Source of the DNA: Pampus argenteus | Lineage: Eukaryota; Chordata; Actinopteri; Scombriformes; Stromateidae | Reading direction: 5' to 3' | Assembly (NCBI GenBank): GCA_036937835.1 | Contig: CM072863.1 | Span: 1,601,001-1,665,000 of the forward strand | DNA: 64,000 nt | Part shown: one piece after another, positions 21,346 to 32,439 of the stretch | How positions within the stretch are numbered: the first letter of the stretch is position 1 | How the letters are laid out: every line of letters starts with the position of its first letter | Notes under the pieces: model-generated | The model's input: only the letters and a program-made list of their open reading frames with translations | Told to the model about the DNA's origin: nothing | Databases searched by the model: none | Position numbers and translations under genes: made by a program

Positions 21346-24300
21346 TTACACAACACTTCTGTCTGCAGGAGAGAAAACAACAATTATATTAAAGAAATCA
21401 CAACGTTGGAAACACAAGTTCTCCACTTAATATTTACATCAAGTGTGTTGTGTCCATTTAACTGATATGTTTGAACTAAAACACACGTAACACATAAATA
21501 TCTTGTTATGGTGTGTAACTGTTTGTTTGTTCACTGTTGTATTATAATAAAATAAAAAGTTTTACAGTACAGATGATTAACTGTCAAATTCAAGCCCTGC
21601 ATATAAAATATGAAGTGATTCAATAGAAAACATGGAAGGAACTGAATGACGTTTAGCTGTAGAAATTAACAACCTACTATGATTCATGTCTTTGAAATAT
21701 TAATATTTAATGTACTTAATAATCAATAAATGCTGACTGTGGATTTTGCATAGATAGCAACAGGAAGTTTTATGTCTGAGAAAATCAAAACAAATGTTAA
21801 AACTCTGTAAATGTGACAGATATTAAGAACTTTTGTTGTGTTTTCTGCTCATTTAAACTCACCTTTCTTACGTTTTTGTGACTTGTAACACTTGACTCCA
21901 AGAACAACACCAACAACAACACCAACACCAACACCAAATACAAAAGAACCAACAACCCATCCAACCGGGAACCCTGAAACAGATGATAAAAGTCGGTGTA
22001 ACATCAGACTGTAATATGATGCACAGACATCATCACCTACACAAAGAGAACAACTACAGGTGTGCATGCTCCTAAACTCTAACAGCAGTGACACATTAAA
22101 ACAGCAGTGAAGGACTCTCAGCAGCCTCACTGATATCAGCTTCCATCCTCCTGCTCAGCTACACAGCTCACAGGTTGCTTGTGGTTTTGCTCACAGTAGT
22201 GAGGAGGCTCATGTTGTTGTAGCGTCCTCCTGTTTCTGAGACGTGTTGATCCTCACTAGGAAGGACGTTTCAATCACTGTCCTGTCACTCCACTGGAGGC
22301 TTTTTACAGGTGACTTCTGCTGCACTCCTGCTGTACCTGAGATGTGTCCATAGTCCAGGTTCTCTACATCCTGAGCCGAGGCTCACGAGTACAAGTCTAT
22401 GATGGACTCTGGATTCACTCTAGTGAGCACATCTTCACTTTCTGATAGTTGTTGTCATCACTAGTATTGATAACCATAACAGGGTCATTTTGTAGCAGAA
22501 CAAATGTAAAAAGTTGAGGGACGTCTGAACGTTATATTTTCCTTCATGTTATATTCAGCGTCCATGTTAAACGTGTTGTTTCATTTACTGGAGAACAATG
22601 TGACTTGACAATATTTACACTTTGTGTTTCTGCTGTCAGGAAGCTGCTAGACAGGAAACTGAATCACACACATCCAGTCGGCTCAACACACTGACGTTTA
22701 CCGAGACACCAAACTTACAGCACATACATTCACCTGTAGAGACCAGCGAATGAAATCAGGACTCACCTGTTTGGTTCTCAGCTGCTCCGTTTTAAGATAC
22801 GACCCAAAAGGAAAAAAGAAAACAAACTGATGTTAGTGAGTTTGTGTGACATCATCAACGTGGCACACAGGTAACACTGAATGACACAAGTTTGTTACTC
22901 TGCCTGCACGTCCACATTAATCCACTCGGCTACATGAAATAACTCTTGGTCACGGTCTCTGGCTTCTCTACGACGTGTATTAACGAGCTACCGACACACT
23001 GTTGGTTCACACTGATTACATCAGAGCAAACGGTCCAATCAGAGCAGAGTATGGTGGTTGTGGTTTAAAACTGATTTTAATGGTTTTAGTCTCTAAATCG
23101 ATCACATGTTGTGTTTTTATGACTTTCTTTAAGATCAGGTTGTGTCAGTCATTTATAAATCTATTACAGGGTTTGTATGTGAATTAAGGATTTGTTCCTA
23201 TAAAATGACACCATAAAAAGTACAAGTGCTACGACCTCAGAGGGTCTCAATGAGTTGATTGATGCTCAGCAGATTGGTCACAGCAAACACAGACAACACA
23301 TGAACTATTTTATGTGAAGATTAAAACTCCACTAACCATCTAGATACACCAAGGTCTCAGTATAAATCTGATGGTTGATCTTCTTCTGTGTGGCTACACA
23401 GCGGTAGTGGCCAGTTTTGGTCACAGTAGTTTGGAGGGTGATGTAGAAACGGCCTTCTTGATCTGAGACCTGCGTCTTCTCAGCAGGAAGGACGTTTCCA
23501 GCTCTGTCCTGCCACTCTACCTCCAGTTCTGGAGAATGACCTCGGACCTCACACCGCAGCAGAGCCCAGTCCTTTGTTTGATCAAGTGTCATGATAATTG
23601 GCTTTGGAGCTGCACCTGTGAACATAAACAACAGTTTATGAAGAACAATTATAATATTAGAAATGAAACATGTTGTTGTGTTCATCTCTTCTCTGTGTGT
23701 ACATGTGGATTATGAAATATAAAAAAATACTCTATTGAAAGGTGTGTAAGTCACTTATTGATCAGGGTTTTATTGTGTCATTGATAAACATTTAATCAAT
23801 TTATTATCAGAACAGAAAACTGATCATTACATTTATATAAAATGTTTCTTGGTCGCCAACAGAAGCTGATGAAAGATTTCACTGTGATTAATGAGGTTAA
23901 ACTAAATATTAGAAAAACCTTTCAGTATAATTCAATACAGGTAGAGCTGAATGATTAACTGACAATTATTTTGATAATCAATTTATTGTCTTGAGTCACT
24001 TCTATATGAGAAAAAATGTAAAAGGTCTTAATGTAAATATCTTCTGGTTTATTCAGTATTTATGACAGTAAACTGAACATCGTTAGTTTGTGTTTAAACG
24101 TGTCCACGTGCACCTGACGTCACATTCAGGTGTAGACGGAAATCTCACCGTCTTAGAGGTAAACATCCAGTTTTTAAATGATACTCAGACCTGTAGAGAC
24201 CAGTGACGTCATCATAGTCAGGACTCACCTGGGATGTTTTCAGGTGTTCTGTCTTTTAGATGATCATGAACATCAACATCAGACATGTAATACTGAGGAA

Positions 24301-26187
24301 AAACTGAACCCTACAACCCTTTTTATTAGACAGTATGTCAACAATTTGACAAACGTCCCATCTGAAGCTGGCAGCACATTCACAGAGGAGACTGGTTTGT
24401 TCCTGATGGGTTACAGTCAAAGAGTCACACAACACATCTGGTGACTTTACACACTTCTTACATGTTAGCCTCGTCTGACATGATTTCCTGAATATTTGAA
24501 CCCATCTGGACCACTTGAACCAGTCACATCTGTAAATGAGCAGGGGTCTTTATAACTGTTTCACTCACCAACAACAAGCTCAATGTTGGCTCGTCTTACT
24601 GGCTGAGGATGTGGAAAATCACAGGTGTACCTTCCACTGTCAGTCACCTTTGTGTTTCTGATAGTTATGGAAGCGTTACCGAACTCCAGTTGTTTTGGAA
24701 AGTGTGAGACTCGTCCTCTGAACTGCTCATCTTGACCTGTATGACCATTATTGTAAAGTTCGCCTTTATCATACATGAACACCTCCTTCAGACCATCTCT
24801 CTTCCAGTCAAACAGCTCTTGCGTGATGTTCGTAGTGCTGAAGGAGCAGGGTAAAACGACATCACTGTCTTCATACACCACCATATTGATGACAGCTGGT
24901 CCTGGAAGACATAACCGTGTATTAATCAGTGTGTTCACATGCAGAGTGAGTTAGAAAGACAGATAACTCATTTACTACGTCACCACAGTTATGTTATATA
25001 TTATATTAAAGCTGCTGTGGTCGTCTCTGTAATGTCTCTGTGCTGTAGTTATACACCAGGTGAACGTCTCACTGACCGACTGTATAACCTCCACCAGGTG
25101 GCGGAGTCTTACTGTGAACGCATCGTATTCATGTGAACATCATGAGCCCCACTGGTTTGATATGTAGTATCATCATAATGCCACGACCCACTCTGTGGTC
25201 CAAATAGTTAAATCACAAAACCTCTTTCTGTAACCTTGTGCACCTTTAAATCATCATTGCATCCTCTCGGCAGAGAGCAGATACTCTGCAGCAGGATGCA
25301 GTTTAACATCTGCTCAGGTGCTCAGTAGAAATACACAAACAAAAGTATTTCTACCTGAAACAATGAGAGCACATGGGACAAAGAAGAAGATGATACACAC
25401 TTATTTAAACATGGTCACTTAACCTAATGAATAAAAATAAGTCATGACAAACGTCTGAACCAGTTATTCCTCACCAGTGGAGACGACTGCAGCAGATATA
25501 TATATATATATATCTCAACATACTGGGTGAGGTTAGGGAGAGTGGTGGGGAATGTGGATGTGCCGTCTGTAACTGAGAGACAATGGTGTGAATCATAGAC
25601 ATATATACTTATACATGTATATATGTCTATGGTGTGAATGTCCTCGCAGGCTGCCGTACCATCGGCCGAGTTAACGCGATAACATGCGAGAACTCCCGGG
25701 CTAGGCTAGGTGATATGGCCGAACGCTAACGGCTAACAGTTCAATGTCTTTGGTTGAACTTGGTTTGCTGCTCCTTCACAGTAATATGTCCTGGGTTACA
25801 CCATCTCTCATTCACATACACCTCCAGCCCCCCTCCTCTCCTCCCACCACTCTCCCTCGCGTTTCCGGGTCGCTCTTCCGGGAGTAGCCCGCTGTTGCGC
25901 AGCGCCAACAGCTAATCCCGACTGTAAACAAAGTCCCAACAAGAGTAGAGAAAAGGCTACTACTCTCACTAAACCTCGCAGGTCCATGCTGGGTTACAAA
26001 TTCAACTAACACGACAACGAGAGTCGAAAAACAAGGAAACGAGTAGAGAGCTGCGCAACAGACAGCCTACCGTGGAGCCATCAAGTCATATATATATATT
26101 ATTATATATATTCTTACCGTTTCCGTCACCAAACGTTGTTCCAGACCAAGTCAGGAGAGAAACACACACGAGAGGAAGAAGCTGCAT
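21346..26187 (-). CDS. B7/butyrophilin-like Ig membrane protein, copy 1
   Basis: Predicted type I membrane protein of the B7/butyrophilin group, which modulates T cells through extracellular V and C Ig domains (family knowledge; the ligand is unknown). Exons on the minus strand: leader 26187-26118, V 24901-24569, C 23615-23337, transmembrane 21973-21863, tail 21362-21346; all junctions are phase 1 and the total of 810 nt gives 269 residues. The signal peptide is MQLLPLVCVSLLTWSG. The V domain shows VLPCS, FDWKRDG and DSGRYTCDFP, so both cysteines and the tryptophan are present. The C domain shows LLRCEVRG, VEWQDRAGNV and HYRCVAT. The helix is Val/Gly-rich, followed by a short basic tail ending DRSVV. 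An in-frame ATG at 26217 would add ten residues. Confidence 0.8.
22171..22320 (-). pseudogene. Fossil Ig C-type exon, unit 1
   Basis: Read on the minus strand, this stretch resembles the live C exon (EVTCKKPPVE-stop-QDSD-stop-NVLPSED, later LLTTVSKT; compare VEWQDSDGNVLPAEKTQ and LQTTVTKT). The codon for the core tryptophan and a glycine codon are both TGA. It lies between the C and transmembrane exons. Confidence 0.75.
25499..26105. other. Intron-1 block found only in units 1 and 3
   Basis: About 600 bp between two TA-rich stretches, matched in unit 3 (about 47050-47705) and absent from units 2 and 4. It includes GCGCAGCGCCAACAGCTAAT and CCGGGCTAGGCTAGG. It looks like an inserted non-coding repeat but I cannot assign a family. 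It contains the 15-bp inverted repeat at 25594-25631 (CATAGACATATATAC and its complement). Confidence 0.5.
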
Positions 26188-28656
26188 AGCTGTCGATGTC
26201 ACCTGGAGACCAGACATCACCTGCACATCTATATGACGAAGCTTTAACCACACTGACAGCGTCACTGCAGCTAGACACACTTTACTTTCGGTTTCGAAGC
26301 ACCCGCAGCACACCCGGAACTGGTGTTTCACAATAAAAGAGGCATTTCCACATGCTGTATGTGAAGAATATTTATCTTGCAGTGACACTGATATCTCCTC
26401 AGGATAGTCTGTCTCCAGGAATATCACCAACTCAATGTCTTGTCTGTTAGGACACATGAACAAAGGCAGGAGTTACAGTCCAGTCTTTTATTGTGAAATA
26501 GTTTAAACTATCTGAGAAACACAACAAAAGGATGATAAATGACAAAATACTCCCTGAGATCAGTGCTTTATGTTCACACTAATGGAGCAGGTCCTCATGT
26601 TGCTGGCCTGAGACTGATGGATGGAGTCGTTGTCAAGGACGACCAGACCGCTGTGGAGGACACGCAGGAGGACAACCAGACAGGCCGAACCACTCCAGAG
26701 GACGACCTGGATGACATCAATGTAGGCTCTGGAGGCAGGTGATGAAGGTGGGATAACTCCAGAAGACAGGAAACCAGGAAGGCAGCCCCCAGCCGGTCAC
26801 TGAGCCCAGAACCATAGAAACAGGAAGTGGGCCAACAGGAAGCTGGGAGTTGGACCTCCAGAACCACAGGTGTCACCACCAAACACTCAGGAGGCGGAGT
26901 CACAGGAAGTTAATGACTGATAACTGATTTATAACTGTACATGTTTCTGATCAGTCATCAGCTCTTTACAGGTCGTCAAAAGTCTGTTTCACACCTGAAA
27001 AGTCTTCGAGGGTTCGAGGGTCAGACTGAGCAGTGGCCCCGCCTTATGAAAGTTACAACTAGGTTTTAAATTAGACCTTGTGGATCTAATAATAAGAAAT
27101 TATATTCATATAAACAGATTCTGCATGACGATAATCTTAAATCCAGCCTGTACAGTATCATCACTTTAGTTTCTGATATCAAAGTCTGAACAGACAGAAA
27201 CATTCAAATCAGTCCCAACATACAGTTTGACATTTTTCATCTTTTATTTAAACGTTTGGATATAATGAAGAAGAAACACCTGAAATTATGAGTTCATGAT
27301 CAGGTAACAACATAAACATACATGAACTTTCATCAATATTCAAATATTACAGTCAACAGTTTATAGTTCAGCATGAAACCTGACAGGTTCTGATTCAACA
27401 CGTTTAAAATACAAAGAAATATCACATGACCGATAAAAAGTAAATAAAAATAAAATCACATTTTATTTAAATGTAGCTGCAAACATTCACATCAATTCAA
27501 ATCATAACAGCAGACTTTAGTTCAGGAAGTCTTATATTTCTCTTCATGTCCAAGTCAAATAATATTTGTTAACTGGACTGCATCTATATATAATCTATAT
27601 ATATAAATATGCTTATAGAGCTTTTCTATAATGGTCCTCATATGGACTGATTACAGACAGCAGCTTCCATGCAGGCTGCTGCTAACTTAACTTGACTTAA
27701 AACATCTCTTCATATGCTCGTGTTGTGTTTTATATTTCTGAATGCAGTATTTCAGGGCGACTATGTAACATGTGTTCAGGGAATGTGGATGAAAACCAGA
27801 CTTTTGATTAACTCAGCATATTTACAGCAATATTTATCAAGATGCATGTTCCCTATTAAATAAACCAATAAATGAAATAAACAGAAACAAGTGAACAAAC
27901 GTCATCAGCAGACAGATCATTGAAACAACGTTTTTGAACATTTATAGGTTAGTTTGGGGTGTTTTCAAGCCTCTTTTAATGCCACTGTTTGTTTTCTTGT
28001 CGTTATTTATTTGAATAAATTGTTTATGAGCTTCCTCTGATATGAGTTAATGAGGTTACATTTGTGGGATTGTGGTTATGGATATAAAACAAGTTTCAGA
28101 TCCGGCAGCTGAAACTGTTGTGTCCTCTGTGTTTGGAGCATTTCAGTGTCTCATATTTGATTCAAGTGTTTGCTACACTGCCCCCTGCTGGTCCTGCTGC
28201 AGTAAGACAGGAAGCTGAATCTTCATCTCTATTTTACAGCCAACAGGTTTCTACAGGCGTCTGTTTCTACTGTTAACCCTAAAAACCAGGCCTCAACTTA
28301 AAACACACCCTTTGGATAAATGAAACACGGCTGAAATGCCCCAACTGCTCCACAAATATCTTCACTCTTTGGGTCTAAAGCTCAAACTGGTCTTGACATA
28401 AATCAACATATATATATATATATATATATAATACATATAAGAGCAGAGACGGTGAACTTTAAGGCACGTGTCAAACTGGAGAAGCTCCTGTTGATCATGT
28501 GGACGGGTTACACAACACTTGTGTCTGCAGGAGAGAAAACAACAATTATATTAAAGAAAATCACAACGTTGGAAACACAAGTTCTCCACTTAATATTCTG
28601 ATAGGTTTGAATTAAAACACACGTAACACATAAATATCTTGTTATGGTGTGTAACT

Positions 28657-29898
28657 ATTCTCATTTTATCATTGTAATTCACTATAATTCATTGTGTGTA
28701 TATGTGTGTGTTGATTTGTTCTGTACATGTGACATCATTGCACGTCTGTCCGTTCTGGGAGAGGGATCCCTCCTCTGAGGCTCTTCCTGGGGTTTCTTCC
28801 AGCTTTTTCCCTGTTAAAAGGTTTTTTGGTAAACAATCTCAAGTAGATTAAATCAAACGCAACTGGACTTGGTTATTTGTCTTTGAAGACGTTTCACCTC
28901 TCATCCAAGAGGCTTCATCAGTTCCTGCTCGCTTGACTAGGCTGGGACTAGTCCAACTAGCTGGTGTAGAAACCAGGTATTTAACCTCTGTGGAGGCAGT
29001 CACATGACCAGTGATGTCATTGGCTCATTAACACTCCATGTGCCCAACGACAGTCGTTTAGTGACAGTGGGAAATAATCATAGGAAAAGCACAAAACCAA
29101 CTCCTCAATGAGCGGATAAGACAGATTAATTTCACCGTAGAAGGGCTGAAAGAGAAAACAGACAAATTCTACTTACACCTCAAGGAGAAATCTCACTCCT
29201 TTGATGACAACAATGTTCACATCCTGGACAGAGAGGATAGATGGTTTGAAAGAGGGGTAAAAGAAGCCATCTATGTGAAATTAGAAAAACCATCCCTAAA
29301 CAGAGGAGGAGGTCTGAGACACCATCTATCTCCAATTTACAATGCTGCCCTTTCATCTATTCCCAGGAGATTCAGGAACTTAGCCTCTAAGAACAAGAGC
29401 CATTCACAAAAGACCCCATGTGACTCTAACGACTGTCGTTATAACACAATAGAGCACTAACGAAGTCGAAACTAACTTTCACCACCCCCAACGACTGTCA
29501 CTAAACGACTGTCGTTGGGCACATGGAGAGTTAATGAGCCAATGACATCACTGGTCATGTGACTGCCTCCACAGAGGTTAAATACCTGGGTTTCTACACC
29601 AGCTAGTTGGACTAGTCCCAGCCTAGTCAAGCGAGCATGAACTGATGAAGCCTCTTGGATGAGAGGTGAAACGTCTTCAAAGACAAATAACCAAGTCCAG
29701 TTGCGATCGATTTAATCTCCTTGAGATAACTATGACCTGGATGAATGAGAATATTCACAGGCTTTTGGTAAACAAGTTTTTCCTCACTAATCGAGGGTCT
29801 AAGGACAGAGGGTGTCACTCCCTGTACAGATTGTAAAGCCTCTGAGACAAATGTATTTTGTGATTTTGGGCTATATAAATAAAATTTGATTTGATTTG
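28657..29898 (+). mobile_element. L2/Maui-like LINE, 3' end only, in unit 2
   Basis: The 3' untranslated end of a LINE, recognised because the same sequence (TGTACATGTGACATCATTGC ... GGGCTATATAAATAAAATTTGATTTGA) ends the LINE at 60896-62407. It sits at a point where units 1, 3 and 4 are continuous (GTGTGTAACTG). It is strongly 5'-truncated and split by the Penelope-like element at 28837-29762. Confidence 0.8.
28837..29762 (+). mobile_element. Penelope-like retroelement fragment with inverted arms
   Basis: Inserted in the LINE and flanked by a 13-bp target duplication (TTTTGGTAAACAA at 28824-28836 and 29763-29775). Two arms of about 230 bp (28840-29070 and 29495-29730) are near-perfect reverse complements (TTTGTCTTTGAAGACGTTTC on the left, its complement on the right). 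Between them is a reading frame with SHSFDDNNVHILDREDRWFE, GVKEAIYVKLEKPSLNRGGG and HHLSPIYNAAL, which I recognise as the end of the GIY-YIG endonuclease region of Penelope-like elements in animals. The reverse transcriptase is missing. Confidence 0.65.
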
Positions 29899-30561
29899 AA
29901 CTGTTTGTTTGTTCACTGTTGTATTATAATAAAATAAAAAGTTTTACAGTACAGATGATTAACTGTCAAATTCAAGCCCTGCATTTAAAATATGAAGTGA
30001 TTCAATAGAAAACATGGAAGGAACTGAATGACGTTTAGCTGTAGAAATTAACAACCTACTATGATTCATGTCTTTGAAATATTAATATTTAATGTACTTA
30101 ATCAATAAATGCTGACTGTGGATTTTGCATAGATGGCAACAGGAAGTTTTATGTCTGAGAAAATCAAAACAAATGTTAAAACTCTGTAAATGTGACAGAT
30201 ATTAAGAACTTTTGTTGTGTTTTCTGCTCATTTAAACTCACCTTTGTTACGTTCTTGTGAGATGTAACGCTTGACTCCAAGAACACCAACAACACCAACA
30301 CCAACAACAACAACTAAAAGAACAGCGAGAACTACAGTAGCAACAACCCATCCATGAATGGACCCTGAAACAGATGATAAAAGTCGGTGTAACATCAGAC
30401 TGTAATATGATGCACAGACATCATAACCTACACAAAGAGAACAACTACAGGTGTGCATGCTCCTAAACTCTAACAGCAGTGACACATTAAAACAGCAGTG
30501 AAGGACTCTCAGCAGCCTCACTGATATCAGCTTCCATCCTCCTGCTCAGCTACACAGCTCA

Positions 30562-30711
30562 CAGGTTGCTTGTGGTTTTGCTCACAGTAGTGAGGAGGCT
30601 CATGTTGTTGTAGCGTCCTCCTGTTTCTGAGACGTGTTGATCCTCACTAGGAAGGACGTTTCAATCACTGTCCTGTCACTCCACTGGAGGCTTTTTACAG
30701 GTGACTTCTGC
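30562..30711 (-). pseudogene. Fossil Ig C-type exon, unit 2
   Basis: Counterpart of 22171-22320 with the same two stop codons, so the exon died before the units were duplicated. Confidence 0.75.
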
Positions 30712-32439
30712 TGCACTCCTGCTGTACCTGAGATGTGTCCATAGTCCAGGTTCTCTACATCCTGAGCCGAGGCTCACGAGTACAAGTCTATGATGGACTC
30801 TGGATTCACTCTAGTGAGCACATCTTCACTTTCTGATAGTTGTTGTCATCACTAGTATTGATAACCCTTGCTGAGATATTCAGTAGCACTAGCTAGCTAA
30901 CAGAGACTTACACTAGTGTCAAAGAAAACATATTTCAAATCATGATTTTCAGGGTCATTTTGTACCAGAACAAATGTAAAAAGTTGAGGGACGTCTGAAC
31001 GTTATATTTTCCTTCATGTTATATTCAGCGTCTATGTTAAACGTGTTGTTTCATTTACTGGAGAACAATGTGACTTGACAATATTTACACTTTGTGTTTC
31101 TGCTAGACAGGAAGCTGCTAGACAGGAAACTGAATCACACACACCTGACTGTAAATCATGTGTGTGTCACACTATAAACAGCCTCATGCTAATATCATAC
31201 AGCATGTGTGATTGGTTGAATAATTAGCCTACATGCTATAATGAGCTGCACAGCATCATGTTGTCATTGTGTATATTTACAGTTTGTTCCTAGTTTCTAG
31301 TTAAAGGGGTCACATGATGCTCTCGGTACTTTTCTGTTATTTACTGTCATCTGGACGTATTCGCTCTACGACGTTTATTAACGAGCTACCGACACACTGT
31401 TGGTTCACACTGATTACATCAGAGCAAACGGTCCAATCAGAGCAGAGTATGTAAATGACATGTTCAACACAACATACTAACACAGAGCTACAGATTGATG
31501 AGAGGCTGAGACTGAACACCACTTTGTATCCGTATGTGTAAACACACGTTTACACTCACACACTGCTTCATGTTGAATGGAGAAGTTTGTTGTTTTGTCT
31601 TATAATCCCATGAAGGATGAGACAGATGTTTGACAGCTAACTAACTAACACACCAGATAGCTAATAAGAGGCTATTTGTCTGTTAGTAAGATGAGTGGAA
31701 GCAGATAAACAGTGATGGCAGCTGGACAACTGAGCAGCCAAACAGGTCAAACCACTGAGTATCTTTTACTACTGAGGAAATCTCACATCAACTTTTTACA
31801 CATCTTACTGTGTGTTGTTAACTAGAGAGAAGCTCAGCGTTGTAGTTTAGTCTCTACTTCAGTTATTGATGTTTTATTATTTCAGCGTCTATCACCAGCA
31901 GTAGAGGATCTTCTCTGACTGCAGCACAGGAGCTCTAAACAACTTCATCCAACATGTCTTCAAGAACAGACTTAAGACAGGGGGGGTATTTTGATCTTAT
32001 GTTGTTTATGTGACTCAGCTGCTGTAACACTGAACTCTCTCATTGGGATTAATAAAGCACTCTCTCTATATCAAGATACAGCTATTAAATCTTCAGTATA
32101 TTTTGGTGACACATTAATTCTTCATTTTCAGAAGCTTTTATTTGTTTTCACTTGTTGTTTAAAACTGATTTTAATGGTTTTAGTCTCTAAATCGATCACA
32201 TGTTGTGTTTTTATGACTTTCTTTAAGATCAGGTTGTGTCAGTCATTTATAAATCTATTACAGGGTTTGTATGTGAATTAAGGATTTGTTCCTATAAAAT
32301 GACACCATAAAAAGTACAAGTGCTACGACCTCAGAGGGTCTCAATGAGTTGATTGATGCTCAGCAGATTGGTCACAGCAAACACAGACAACACATGAACT
32401 ATTTTATGTGAAGATTAAAACTCCACTAACCGTCTAGAT

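Larger units (their letters stand above)
20218..27393 (-). repeat. Tandem unit 1 of the B7-like gene array
   Basis: First of four long direct repeats. Homology to the next unit starts at TTCAACACGTTTAAAATAC (20218; compare 27394, 39663, 48992). The unit holds a complete B7-like gene on the minus strand plus about 0.9 kb upstream of its leader. Compared with units 2 and 4 it lacks about 1.2 kb between the transmembrane and C exons, and it has no large transposon. Confidence 0.9.

Noticed and set aside
26539..26742. Plus-strand 67-residue frame repeated in unit 2 (38805-39008)
   Set aside because: It is present only because the units are duplicated; the unit 3 copy has a stop, and there is no family or splice signal.
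28824..29775. Classical DNA transposon with terminal inverted repeats
   Set aside because: The internal frame matches the GIY-YIG end of Penelope-like elements and the target duplication is long (13 bp), so a retroelement fits better.
31337..31522. 61-residue minus-strand frame (MVFSLSLSS...), also at 51664-51849
   Set aside because: Intronic, found in units 2 and 4 only, with no splice sites in phase with the Ig exons.
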